Positions 1-6,238 of a stretch of DNA of 9,079 nt are shown piece by piece. The notes beneath the pieces are model-generated. The model did no database searches. It saw only the letters and a program-made list of their open reading frames with translations, and was not told where the DNA came from. The stretch comes from CAZUNO01 sp964621445 [NCBI: Candidatus Hadarchaeota archaeon]. Its GTDB lineage: Archaea; CAYQAE01; CAYVLA01. The stretch's first letter is position 1, and every line of letters begins with the position of its first letter. The stretch spans positions 1 through 9,079 of the forward strand of contig CAZUNO010000050.1 of assembly GCA_964621445.1 (NCBI GenBank), given 5' to 3'. Both the position numbers and the translations under genes were made by a program.

Positions 1-240
1 AGACCAACAGACACTAACACAACAACCCACAAAATGAATAATGTCCCAAAGCCGGGTGAACCAGTACCCCTCACCTTTTTGCTTGCTGAGAATATGGGGG
101 ATAATCCCGGTTGAAGCCATCTCCTCACTTGCCTTACGAACGTCAGGGTCGATTTCCGGACGATCCATTAGATTTCGGAGGGTCAGATACCGAATTGAGG
201 GGGTTTCGGCTTCTAGTAGCCATCTCAGCAAGTCATCCAT
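1..240 (-). CDS. Partial gene; N-terminus resembles alpha/alpha-toroid (squalene-cyclase/prenyltransferase-like) proteins
   Basis: An open frame of 80 codons starts at ATG 240 and runs off the left edge, so the protein is incomplete. The ATG overlaps the end of the upstream gene by 8 bases (ATGGATGA), which suggests translational coupling in one transcript. The N-terminus reads MDDLLRWLLEAETPSIRYLT, then LRNLMDRPEIDPDVRKA and GIIPHILSKQKGEGYW. From memory, this pattern (short helical start, 'S-IRY-TLR-L', 'DP-VR-A', 'IL--Q---GYW') is typical of uncharacterised proteins with squalene-cyclase/prenyltransferase-type helical repeats. After GYW (about residue 60) the text stops resembling that family and becomes FTRLWDIIHFVGCC, so there may be a frameshift or rearrangement near base 60. 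The coding assignment is fairly secure; the family is tentative. Confidence 0.6.
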   Translation of the reverse strand, partial: MDDLLRWLLEAETPSIRYLTLRNLMDRPEIDPDVRKASEEMASTGIIPHILSKQKGEGYWFTRLWDIIHFVGCCVSVCWS

Positions 241-2029
241 GGCCAATAGAAATACTGCGGTGATCCCGACTCTTAACTATCGCTTCACAGGGAAGGCCCA
301 GAGCCAGTAGAATCAAGAGGAAGATAATGGGAACACAGCTGTCAAATTCACCTACTGTCGTCGTCCATTCCTTCAGCCCCGCCAGTACATAGGCGTTAGC
401 TTCCCCCCTGGATCCTTCCGAGAGCAGGCGCTCAGCAACCTTCATCTTGATGTTGGCCCCTGAAGGGGGTTCTGGTCTCCCTGGCGGTGGGTTATCCAAG
501 AGGGGTATGGCCTGTTCGAACATCAACGCGTAACCATCATCAATCGCCGTTGCCAGAATCTCTTTTGCCTCCTCAAGCTCCCCCTTGTCAATATGATTTT
601 TTCCTGCATCCAGGGCGGTCTCAGCTTCCGGCATTTCCAGTGAAAGCCAACCGGCGGAATCAACCAATATCTCGAGTTCTAAAACCATGGATTTGGCCTG
701 GCTGAACATAAGATCGTTCCAAGTAACGCCATTGATCAGACAGGGTAAGCAATTCAACCTAACATCCCCGTCCTCCAAAACAATCTCGCTGAGGTTCGCG
801 CCGACATAGGTTAGATTACAGGACTTGGTAAACAAAGCAACTCCCTCCGAGATAGCTTTGCTGAGGTGATGGGCCTCGAGCAACACGGTGAAGTTTTCGG
901 GCCCCTGCCATGGTCTTACCTCCACCATCGGGAAAAGGGTCAGAGTATCTCGTGGGTCTGCGCGTGATTGATTGAAAAAGACATATTCGTGAACCAGCTG
1001 ATAGGCCCTCCTATAGGAGGCCTCGTCCGCCAACTTGAACGGGTCATGCTTCTGATAAAGCCATAGGACCCCATCATTTCTGATCGCTAGCTCCATATTA
1101 TCGATCATTTCGAATGGGTCAAGCCTGGCGGTCCATAGCCCCGGAAGCATCACCCCGTTTATCTCCCCTCCACTCTGGGACCACCACTCCCTCCTCTCCT
1201 GGTACTTCCTTGATTCATAGCCCTCATATGAGCCCTCGGCCCAGATGGTCATGGGAACCCCAGAACCATTGAATCCCCGGGTTATGTTCCATACTGACCA
1301 GGCGTCCTTGATGGCCATAATTCCCAATGATAGGGATGGATTCACGGTCCGAATCTTCTCCGCCGTGTCCCGTGCCATCCCATACAGCTTTTCCTCCTGC
1401 CAATCCTGATACTCCCCTAAGAGACTTTCGTTCTTCAGATACCTATATCTATCCTGGGCCGGAATATCCGGGAATTCCCTTCCCGTTTCGTTGGCAAATC
1501 CATGAAAAGCTGTATGATCATAGGTATAGCTGGAACTGTGCCAGTTTTCCGTCTCGTGGTACAACTCCATATCCCAGACTATGCCCCATATCGGGTAGTT
1601 AAGGGACAAATTTGCTGCAAAGAGAGCGAAGTTCTCGATATGTTCCGTCCAGTAATGCTCATCCACGGGGGATGGAACCCTTGGCTCCTCCTCACCGTAC
1701 ATATTTACAGCCCGAATGTAATCAAAGGGCACATTTCTCTTGCACTCATATTTCTGAGATAGGATAAAGGACACATTCTGTGAAGAGATCTGGCCACTCC
1801 TCTCCTGAACCATTTCCCCTATTATATCACGTCCTCTTCCCCCATTCCAACGACTGGCCTCGGCCTTTATTGGCTCAAACCAAGCATCGAAACCGACAAC
1901 CCTTAACTCGGAGGCATTCCATCCATCATACATGGCCCGAGTAAAGGGAAGTGAGGTTGAGGCACACGAAGATGTGATAAACAGTAACAGCAACAATGAG
2001 CACGTCGACAGAAATAATATTCTTTGCAT
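233..2029 (-). CDS. Secreted, probably membrane-tethered protein with a TIM-barrel hydrolase-like look
   Basis: The protein has 598 residues if translation starts at ATG 2029. A GTG at 2032 and a TTG at 2053 lie in the same frame, but a TATA-like palindrome centred about 29 bases upstream favours a leaderless start at 2029 or 2032. Residues 1-22 form an export signal ending in TSSC, a possible lipobox (Cys22). Eleven N-X-S/T sequons imply an extracellular, N-glycosylated protein. Residues about 30-350 alternate hydrophobic strands with polar helices. WGIVWDMELYH (about 148-158) has acidic residues at a strand end, followed by strand-like GIMAIKDAW, MTIWAEG, INGVMLPGLW and DGVLWLY. That is how glycoside-hydrolase-type TIM barrels read, though I cannot name a family. 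A charged helical stretch follows, then a C-terminal TM helix (about 565-585) with a short basic tail. The coding call is firm; the enzymatic role is inferred from the look of the fold only. Confidence 0.8.
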   Translation of the reverse strand: MQRILFLSTCSLLLLLFITSSCASTSLPFTRAMYDGWNASELRVVGFDAWFEPIKAEASRWNGGRGRDIIGEMVQERSGQISSQNVSFILSQKYECKRNVPFDYIRAVNMYGEEEPRVPSPVDEHYWTEHIENFALFAANLSLNYPIWGIVWDMELYHETENWHSSSYTYDHTAFHGFANETGREFPDIPAQDRYRYLKNESLLGEYQDWQEEKLYGMARDTAEKIRTVNPSLSLGIMAIKDAWSVWNITRGFNGSGVPMTIWAEGSYEGYESRKYQERREWWSQSGGEINGVMLPGLWTARLDPFEMIDNMELAIRNDGVLWLYQKHDPFKLADEASYRRAYQLVHEYVFFNQSRADPRDTLTLFPMVEVRPWQGPENFTVLLEAHHLSKAISEGVALFTKSCNLTYVGANLSEIVLEDGDVRLNCLPCLINGVTWNDLMFSQAKSMVLELEILVDSAGWLSLEMPEAETALDAGKNHIDKGELEEAKEILATAIDDGYALMFEQAIPLLDNPPPGRPEPPSGANIKMKVAERLLSEGSRGEANAYVLAGLKEWTTTVGEFDSCVPIIFLLILLALGLPCEAIVKSRDHRSISIGHG

Positions 2030-2051
2030 CACAGGCCCATACTCAGCTCTC

Positions 2052-2065
2052 AATTATATATAATT
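2052..2065 (-). promoter_or_regulatory. TATA box for the 2029 gene
   Basis: AATTATATATAATT is a perfect 14-bp palindrome whose centre lies about 27-30 bases upstream of the in-frame GTG 2032 and ATG 2029. This spacing matches archaeal TATA box to transcription start, so the mRNA would begin at or next to the start codon (leaderless). Confidence 0.55.
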
Positions 2066-2346
2066 CGGGCCGGGAAGGATACCAAGTCCTCCCACACCAA
2101 GGATTGACTACCATCTCCTACTCTGAAGATGCAAATGCATATGATCGGTTCAAAGGTGATTTAGGTGCAGCAATGCGCTTTCGCCCTTAATCGGAAACAA
2201 TAATTCAAGGCTCATAGCCAAAAATCAGGAAGGCGTAGCTGAATGAAAAAGGCGACCACCGAGGATGGAACCCAAATCTCCTGTCAAGACGAGGGAAACG
2301 GACGTCCGAATCGGAGAAGGACTGACTAGGAAAGGGAAGGAAAATT
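2066..2346. other. Divergent intergenic region, no convincing gene
   Basis: Apart from the two TATA-like elements at its edges, I see no gene here. A 28-codon plus-strand reading frame (ATG 2243 to TAG 2329) has no recognisable start signal and an arbitrary-looking composition. ATGCAAATGCATATG near 2130 contains a small palindrome of unknown meaning. Operators controlling both divergent genes could lie here, but none is evident. Confidence 0.4.
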
Positions 2347-2354
2347 CTTTAATA
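2347..2354 (+). promoter_or_regulatory. TATA box for the 2378 gene
   Basis: CTTTAATA is centred about 27 bases before ATG 2378 and is preceded by a purine-rich GGAAAA stretch where a BRE would sit. The spacing predicts a leaderless transcript starting at the ATG; no Shine-Dalgarno sequence is present just upstream (ACGATAGAACTCAAG), which agrees. Confidence 0.5.
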
Positions 2355-2377
2355 CCCCTATAACGATAGAACTCAAG

Positions 2378-3601
2378 ATGCGTAGATCCTTGGCCATCCT
2401 GGCCCTGATCGCGCTGGCACTTGCGCCCCTCTGCTCCTGCATGGAACCGAGGCAGGACCCACAAACCGGGAAGATCAGGCTGTTGAACATGGGCGCCGAT
2501 GCCGTTCCGGGAACGGCGTCCCCTCTGGTGATCCTCTTCGTTGACCCACTGATCACCGCGCAGACGGTACCCCTCTACGAGAGCATCTTCGAGCCCCGGA
2601 CGACGGAGCGTTTCATGAGGATATACATGCCACGGACCGAGGCCCGGATGAGATCCGACTACGACCTCATCATGATCAGCGACGCCACGGTCGACAACTT
2701 CCCCGCGAGATACTTCCCGTGGATGGTTCGCTCGGTTCGAGAAGAGGGCCTGGGGTTCCTGACCACCGGCGGATCCGCGATGTACGGAGGTCATGAGTCC
2801 CAGACCTCCTGGGATGGAACGACGATAGTCGAGGTATTCGCTGTCACGTTCTCCCCCTATAAGATCTACGACTCCGGGTCGAGTGGCACGAAACCGCCGG
2901 TCAAGATAGTGCCAGCTCAGAGCGAGGATCCCTTCGTCACCTCCCTCCCGTGGGAAAGCTGTCCCAAAATCAACTACAAGATCCACATAGTAGAAACCAG
3001 GCAGGGGGCGAAGACCCTTCTCCAGATGGACATCCCTCAAGCATATCCCATCCTGTCCACGTGGGATGTGGCAAACGGGAGATCGACGAACCTCATCTTC
3101 GACTGGTATCCATGGAGGATAGAGCCCTTTCAGGAGTGGGCCTACTACGTCGATTTCACAAGCAACCTGATCTACTACTCCGCCGGTCTCGAGGTCCCTC
3201 AGGATCTGGAGCTGGTCCACAACGTCAGGCAAGGCCTGAGTGACTACTTCGAGAGGAGGACGATACTTATCTCGCTTCTCGCATTCGTGGAGAAGTTCGG
3301 CGCTAACACAAACGTCGTCGAGAGGGAACTCGGCGAGCTTGACTCCCAGTTCAGCCTAGCCCAGGAGGAGTACAGGGACCAGGAATGGGAAGGGGCCCGA
3401 GAAACGCTGGAGGAGCTGGACGCCAGGATCGATGAACTGGACGAGAAGGCGATAAGGCTCAAGGACCGGGCATTAATGTGGATATATATCATCGAGTGGT
3501 TCAGCGTAACGGCAACAATGTTCATATCGGGCTTCGTTCTGTGGACGTTGATGGTGAGGAGGCGCCTGTACGGTGAGGTTGGCGTGACCAGGATGGTATA
3601 G
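2378..3601 (+). CDS. GATase1-like (class I glutamine amidotransferase-fold) lipoprotein with C-terminal TM anchor
   Basis: The protein has 407 residues. Residues 1-21 form a signal with a lipobox-like LCSC (Cys21). Residues about 48-275 read like the putative GATase1-like family (PF07090 type): the strand VILFVDPL, the strand DYDLIMISDATVDNFP, the helix WMVRSVREEGLGFL followed by TTGGSAMYGGHES at the nucleophile-elbow position, and later PILSTWDVANGR and a Trp/Tyr-rich stretch ending NLIYYSAG. No cysteine occurs between Cys21 and Cys195, so the catalytic nucleophile is missing and a binding or sensing role is more likely than amidotransfer. Residues 314-362 form a charged coiled coil, and residues 367-392 are a TM helix followed by MVRRRLYGE. 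This end is shared with the neighbouring convergent gene. The start is supported by the TATA spacing. The family call rests on remembered pattern. Confidence 0.8.
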   Translation: MRRSLAILALIALALAPLCSCMEPRQDPQTGKIRLLNMGADAVPGTASPLVILFVDPLITAQTVPLYESIFEPRTTERFMRIYMPRTEARMRSDYDLIMISDATVDNFPARYFPWMVRSVREEGLGFLTTGGSAMYGGHESQTSWDGTTIVEVFAVTFSPYKIYDSGSSGTKPPVKIVPAQSEDPFVTSLPWESCPKINYKIHIVETRQGAKTLLQMDIPQAYPILSTWDVANGRSTNLIFDWYPWRIEPFQEWAYYVDFTSNLIYYSAGLEVPQDLELVHNVRQGLSDYFERRTILISLLAFVEKFGANTNVVERELGELDSQFSLAQEEYRDQEWEGARETLEELDARIDELDEKAIRLKDRALMWIYIIEWFSVTATMFISGFVLWTLMVRRRLYGEVGVTRMV

Positions 3602-3616
3602 AGCCCTGGCTATACC
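3595..3616. terminator. Hairpin between convergent genes, possible terminator or RNA-end structure
   Basis: GGTATAG (3595-3601) and CTATACC (3610-3616) form a perfect 7-bp stem with an 8-base loop, and the stem overlaps the stop codon of the plus-strand gene. No strong T-run follows on the plus strand, so this is not a classical archaeal U-tract terminator. It may stabilise the 3' end or reduce read-through into the convergent gene. Confidence 0.3.
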
Positions 3617-3639
3617 TTCACCCATCTATGGGAGGTCAT

Positions 3640-4059
3640 TCACAGCAGCTGGGTGGTCCCCGTGGCCCTGTAGAGACGCTTCCTGACCATGAGTGTCCAT
3701 AGCAACGACCCGGTCGCCATGAGGGTCGCGATGACCACCAGCCACTCGATGGCGTACACCCAGAACAACGCCTTGTCCTTGATCCTGATCGCCAGGTCGT
3801 GGCCACCCTTGAGATCATCCAGGGCCTTATCCATCAGCTCAGAGGAGGCCACGAACTCCTGCGCGATGTAGGCCTCGTAGGAGGCGACCCGCATCTTCTC
3901 GACTTCCGGCACCGTACACTCAAACCGGAAGCCCTCCTTCCCGGCAGGGTGAAACGCCACCAGATAGATTGCCACCGAAATCATCGATACCGCAGCGATC
4001 CACCTGCCAACCAAGTCACCGCACCCCTCAAATGGAAACAGCCGTTCCAGCCCTCCCAT
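3640..4059 (-). CDS. Small two-TM membrane protein sharing the C-terminal module of the GATase1-like neighbour
   Basis: The protein has 139 residues from ATG 4059. AAGGA about 6-7 bases upstream and a weak TATA-like TGTATTC about 28 bases upstream support this start. TM helix 1 is about residues 20-37 (WIAAVSMISVAIYLVAF), followed by an extracytoplasmic helical stretch (about 50-92, one Cys at 48), then TM helix 2 at about 99-122 and a basic tail MVRKRLYR. The last 46 residues match those of the 407-residue neighbour at 25 positions by eye, including KD-ALxWxYxIEW and LWTLMVRxRLY. The two genes are tail to tail, 38 bp apart. It may be a partner that assembles with the larger protein, or a shortened duplicate that lost the GATase1-like domain. 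GC-rich codon use matches the neighbour. Function is unknown. Confidence 0.75.
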   Translation of the reverse strand: MGGLERLFPFEGCGDLVGRWIAAVSMISVAIYLVAFHPAGKEGFRFECTVPEVEKMRVASYEAYIAQEFVASSELMDKALDDLKGGHDLAIRIKDKALFWVYAIEWLVVIATLMATGSLLWTLMVRKRLYRATGTTQLL

Positions 4060-4160
4060 ACCAGATCCTTCTCAAAGGGAACTGAATACAACTCGCCACA
4101 AGAATCCCCACAGACACTATGTATTCTGAAGTTATCACTGATATCTGTGACGTGGTCAGA

Positions 4161-4188
4161 TGGACCAGCCCCGGGTGGGATTCGAACC
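4161..4188 (-). other. tRNA 3'-end-like fragment (T-loop plus 3' strand), possible attachment-site remnant
   Basis: The minus strand reads GGTTCGAATCCCACC then CGGGGCTGGTCCA. TTCGAAT is a canonical T-loop and CCCAC a normal 3' T-stem strand, but the 5' T-stem strand (TGAGG) pairs at only two positions, and no anticodon or D-arm or matching acceptor strand is found upstream. It is therefore not an intact tRNA. tRNA 3' ends are common integration targets, and the base composition becomes more AT-rich immediately upstream on this strand (plus-strand 4193 onward). The second att copy is not in the window. Chance similarity remains possible. Confidence 0.35.
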
Positions 4189-4302
4189 TCAAGTAGAAAA
4201 GCGCCGTGTTTGACCTTGATTGTCTGGATGAGGATTCGTCATTCTGTAATTGTTCTTTCGCTTGTTGGGGATTGCGTAGAGTTGGTAGTTCCATTTGGAC
4301 AG

Positions 4303-4375
4303 CGACGAAGTTCCTTTTACCTATGCTGCCTTAAAGGAATTAGATCGGAGGGTCCTTTAGATCTTGACTTCGTCG
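4303..4375 (-). ncRNA. Candidate three-way-junction RNA in the 3' region of the 4967 gene
   Basis: A 9-bp closing stem (CGACGAAGT 4303-4311 with ACTTCGTCG 4367-4375) encloses two further hairpins: TTCCTTT (4311-4317) with AAAGGAA (4333-4339; base 4311 is shared with the closing stem), and AGATC (4342-4346) with GATCT (4360-4364), with GGA/TCC inside. The AAAGGA strand could alternatively pair with TCCTTT at 4353-4358, so two folds compete. It lies 14 bases past the stop codon of the upstream minus-strand gene, so it may be a 3'-UTR structure or a small RNA. I recognise no known family. The remaining sequence of the 4060-4388 gap shows no gene. Confidence 0.25.
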
Positions 4376-4388
4376 TGTTGGGTTGTGT

Positions 4389-4967
4389 TTATTGATCTTG
4401 TAGTTTTGTGTCTGAGGCTATTTTCCATTTGATAACTTCTTTTCGGTCAGCGTCGATTAAGAGTTCTATATCTAAGAGGAGGGACCATTCTCTTTCAAAG
4501 GTCTTTGGTCCATCATGGAAATACTGTATTTGTATATTGATGGGAATGGTGGTTGAGCATCTAAGCTTGTATTCGGTATTTCTTATTGGGGTTGGATTTG
4601 AATAGAACCATTTCACGCGTCTTTCCTGTAGGAAGTTTCTTACTTGGTTTCGTATTTCGTCCTGTATGGTGGCCTCCATTGACATGTGTTGGCATTCCTT
4701 TGGAACTTCCTGTGAAACATCCAGGACCCAAACTATGTTTTCTGATATCTGTTTAGCCAGCTCTGAGAATCCTGTGGTTCTAGTAGTCCACATCCTGGCG
4801 GTATCAATTGCTCTAGACGATAGATTTGTTTGCCCTAGGCGTGAGATGCCTGCGGTTAACCCAACGACTCCCACTAGAGATAGGGCAAGGCCGTAAATCA
4901 ATATCTTCCTTCGCATGGTTATTCTTATTGTCTGTGATCTATTTTCTTTCTTGGTTCCAATCATCAT
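4389..4967 (-). CDS. Signal-anchored extracytoplasmic protein of unknown function
   Basis: The protein has 192 residues from ATG 4967; ATG 4964 is equally possible. GGAGGT at 4972-4977 is 5 bases from ATG 4967 and 8 from ATG 4964. It is too close to TTG 4970. A basic N-terminus (TKKENR...MRRK) precedes one TM helix at about residues 22-40 (ILIYGLALSLVGVVGLTAG), so the rest is likely outside the cell. The outside part contains alternating strand-like stretches (TEYKLRCSTTIPINIQIQYF, EWSLLLDIELLID, EVIKWKI) and two cysteines, suggesting a small beta-rich domain with a disulfide. It follows the winged-helix gene by 23 bases, so they form an operon and the protein may be a signalling partner of that membrane regulator. 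The coding strand is purine-rich, unlike the GC-rich genes to the left. I do not recognise a family. Confidence 0.75.
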   Translation of the reverse strand: MMIGTKKENRSQTIRITMRRKILIYGLALSLVGVVGLTAGISRLGQTNLSSRAIDTARMWTTRTTGFSELAKQISENIVWVLDVSQEVPKECQHMSMEATIQDEIRNQVRNFLQERRVKWFYSNPTPIRNTEYKLRCSTTIPINIQIQYFHDGPKTFEREWSLLLDIELLIDADRKEVIKWKIASDTKLQDQ

Positions 4968-4971
4968 CAAT

Positions 4972-4977
4972 ACCTCC
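4972..4977 (-). promoter_or_regulatory. Shine-Dalgarno sequence deciding the 4967/4964 start
   Basis: GGAGGT lies in the 23-bp gap after the regulator gene. It shows that this second operon gene is translated from a leadered mRNA, unlike the leaderless-type genes at 2029 and 2378. Confidence 0.6.
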
Positions 4978-4990
4978 AGTAACTATCGTC

Positions 4991-5518
4991 TTACCACACC
5001 CTCTTGACCATCTGTACCAGTCTTACAGTGCATACTCCGAAAAGAAACACCAGAACAGTGTAGATAAACATGAACCATAACCTTGAGACTGGGATGAACC
5101 CCGACCCTGTAAGGTAGGTACCAGAAGCCACCGCCACCAAGCCTAGAAAGGTCGCTACATCCCACCTCCCGGCGAGGCTAGGGCTGGAGGAGGTCTCTAT
5201 ATTGGCGATCTTATCAAGGGCGTAGTGCGTAATCCTGTATGGTTTTGATGATCCAAAGAGCCTTCTGGAGACGTATCCCTTAGACTCCAGAGGCTGTAAC
5301 GCTCTGGACACTCTCATATAGTTCTTCTCGAACTCCGGGTCATCCTTTTCTGTGCCATAAACTAGTCGTACCAACTGCCCGACGCTCTTTTTTCCCTCCA
5401 ATAGATGGATTACCACCTCGGTCTCAAGCACCGTGGAAAGGCCGAGAGCCTTTTGGTATTTCAAGTTGTGGAGCAGTCTGTCCTTGATACTGATCTTGGA
5501 ACTAGGAACGGTAGTCAA
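4991..5518 (-). CDS. Winged-helix transcriptional regulator with C-terminal two-TM membrane anchor
   Basis: The protein has 175 residues if it starts at TTG 5518, which has GGAGGT about 10 bases upstream. An earlier TTG at 5575 would add 19 residues of unusual composition, and the choice is uncertain. Residues about 28-107 read as a winged helix: helix VLETEVVIHLLEGKKSVGQL, recognition-helix region FEKNYMRVSRALQPLESKG, and wing YVSRRLFGSSKPYRITHYAL. TM helices lie at about 118-138 and 146-169, separated by a short loop, leaving the DNA-binding domain in the cytoplasm. Archaeal winged-helix proteins with such membrane hairpins are known as candidate one-component membrane sensors. It heads an operon with the anchored protein downstream and is divergent from the surface-protein cluster at 5741, so it may control both. 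The DNA-binding role follows from the fold; the ligand is unknown. Confidence 0.75.
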   Translation of the reverse strand: MTTVPSSKISIKDRLLHNLKYQKALGLSTVLETEVVIHLLEGKKSVGQLVRLVYGTEKDDPEFEKNYMRVSRALQPLESKGYVSRRLFGSSKPYRITHYALDKIANIETSSSPSLAGRWDVATFLGLVAVASGTYLTGSGFIPVSRLWFMFIYTVLVFLFGVCTVRLVQMVKRVW

Positions 5519-5602
5519 TCTGCCCTTACCTCCAGATCCTCGGCATACATCCCTATAGAGATCGTTCTGGCCCAAACTTCATAAACCCCTTTCTGAGGGA
5601 CG

Positions 5603-5613
5603 GATAAAAAAAT
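5603..5613 (-). promoter_or_regulatory. TATA-like element upstream of the regulator gene
   Basis: On the minus strand TTTTTTTATCC lies about 25-30 bases before an expected start near 5580. That would give a leader of about 60 bases for a TTG 5518 start, or a near-leaderless mRNA for TTG 5575. The A/T run could be coincidental. Confidence 0.3.
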
Positions 5614-5620
5614 TTCGACG

Positions 5621-5636
5621 TTAACACTTCCGTTAA
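5621..5636. promoter_or_regulatory. Candidate operator, TTAAC-N6-GTTAA inverted repeat
   Basis: TTAAC and GTTAA flank six bases (ACTTCC), next to the TATA-like element of the regulator gene and upstream of the divergent 5741 gene. CGTTAA also occurs as a direct repeat here. The size suits a winged-helix dimer site and would fit autoregulation. No second copy is seen elsewhere, so support is weak. Confidence 0.3.
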
Positions 5637-5740
5637 TCCTGGATATGAAAGATCATCTGGAATAATGGAGGATAACGAATCTGTAAATCTCGCTGCCTTT
5701 TTCAGGGCCCGGTACCGACATAATTAAGAGGTGAAGGAGT

Positions 5741-6235
5741 ATGGACAGAAAATATATCGGAATGATGGGGATAATCATCGTTTGTACAATGTATTTTTCT
5801 CTAGACCACCTAAATATTGTGGCCAAGGATGACCCAGAGCCCCAAGACCCAGTCTGGCTCCAGAATGTTCATAAAGTTCTTCCCGGGTGGGACCCAAAAG
5901 AGGACACCCCTATCCCCGAATGGGCGAAACCCGATTGGGCAGCCAGCACCCCCAGCCAGCCCACAGAGGTATCTCTACACGGTCCTTACAGTGACAACGT
6001 GCGGTGGATAAACGTGACCAAGGTATTTACCCCGATGATCGACCACCAAGGAGCAGTGTACATCGACGAAATAAACGGCATTGACTACACCCTGGACAAT
6101 ATAACCAAGTGCCCCGACAATGAAATCGTAAACTTCATACTGGAGCACAAGCATCAAGTCGGTTCCGCAGTTTACGACAAAAAACCCAACAACGATGTTC
6201 CGATTGGAAACAACACCGCTGAAAAAGCCTCATAA
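5741..6235 (+). CDS. Signal-anchored exported protein; N-terminal part of a probable broken gene
   Basis: The frame has 164 codons from ATG 5741, with GGTGAAGGAG ending 2 bases before it as a Shine-Dalgarno. Residues about 6-20 (IGMMGIIIVCTMYFS) form a signal or signal anchor. The mature part is Pro/Asp-rich at first (DDPEPQDP, WDPKEDTPIPEWAKPDW), then has strand-like segments and sequons NVT, NIT and NNT. It stops at TAA 6233-6235, but the same reading frame continues two codons later with ATG 6239 into 214 more open codons. I read the two as one ancestral exported protein of about 355 residues interrupted by a nonsense codon. A genuine pair of genes, or stop-codon read-through, is the alternative. 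I do not recognise the family. Confidence 0.65.
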   Translation: MDRKYIGMMGIIIVCTMYFSLDHLNIVAKDDPEPQDPVWLQNVHKVLPGWDPKEDTPIPEWAKPDWAASTPSQPTEVSLHGPYSDNVRWINVTKVFTPMIDHQGAVYIDEINGIDYTLDNITKCPDNEIVNFILEHKHQVGSAVYDKKPNNDVPIGNNTAEKAS

Positions 6236-6238
6236 TTA

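Noticed and set aside
2225-3232. 335-codon minus-strand open frame opposite the GATase1-like gene
   Set aside because: It is antisense to a gene with signal peptide, fold pattern and TM helix. It is Arg/Gly/Asp-rich with no domain, and the high-GC third positions of the real gene explain its openness.
4028-4294. 88-codon minus-strand frame containing 'RFESHPG'
   Set aside because: That peptide is the usual translation artefact of a tRNA T-arm, and the frame spans the tRNA-like fragment.
5665-5727. 20-codon frame (MEDNESVNLAAFFRARYRHN) just before the 5741 gene, a possible leader peptide
   Set aside because: No ribosome site and no run of regulatory codons; the TATA-like sequences nearby are at poor distances.
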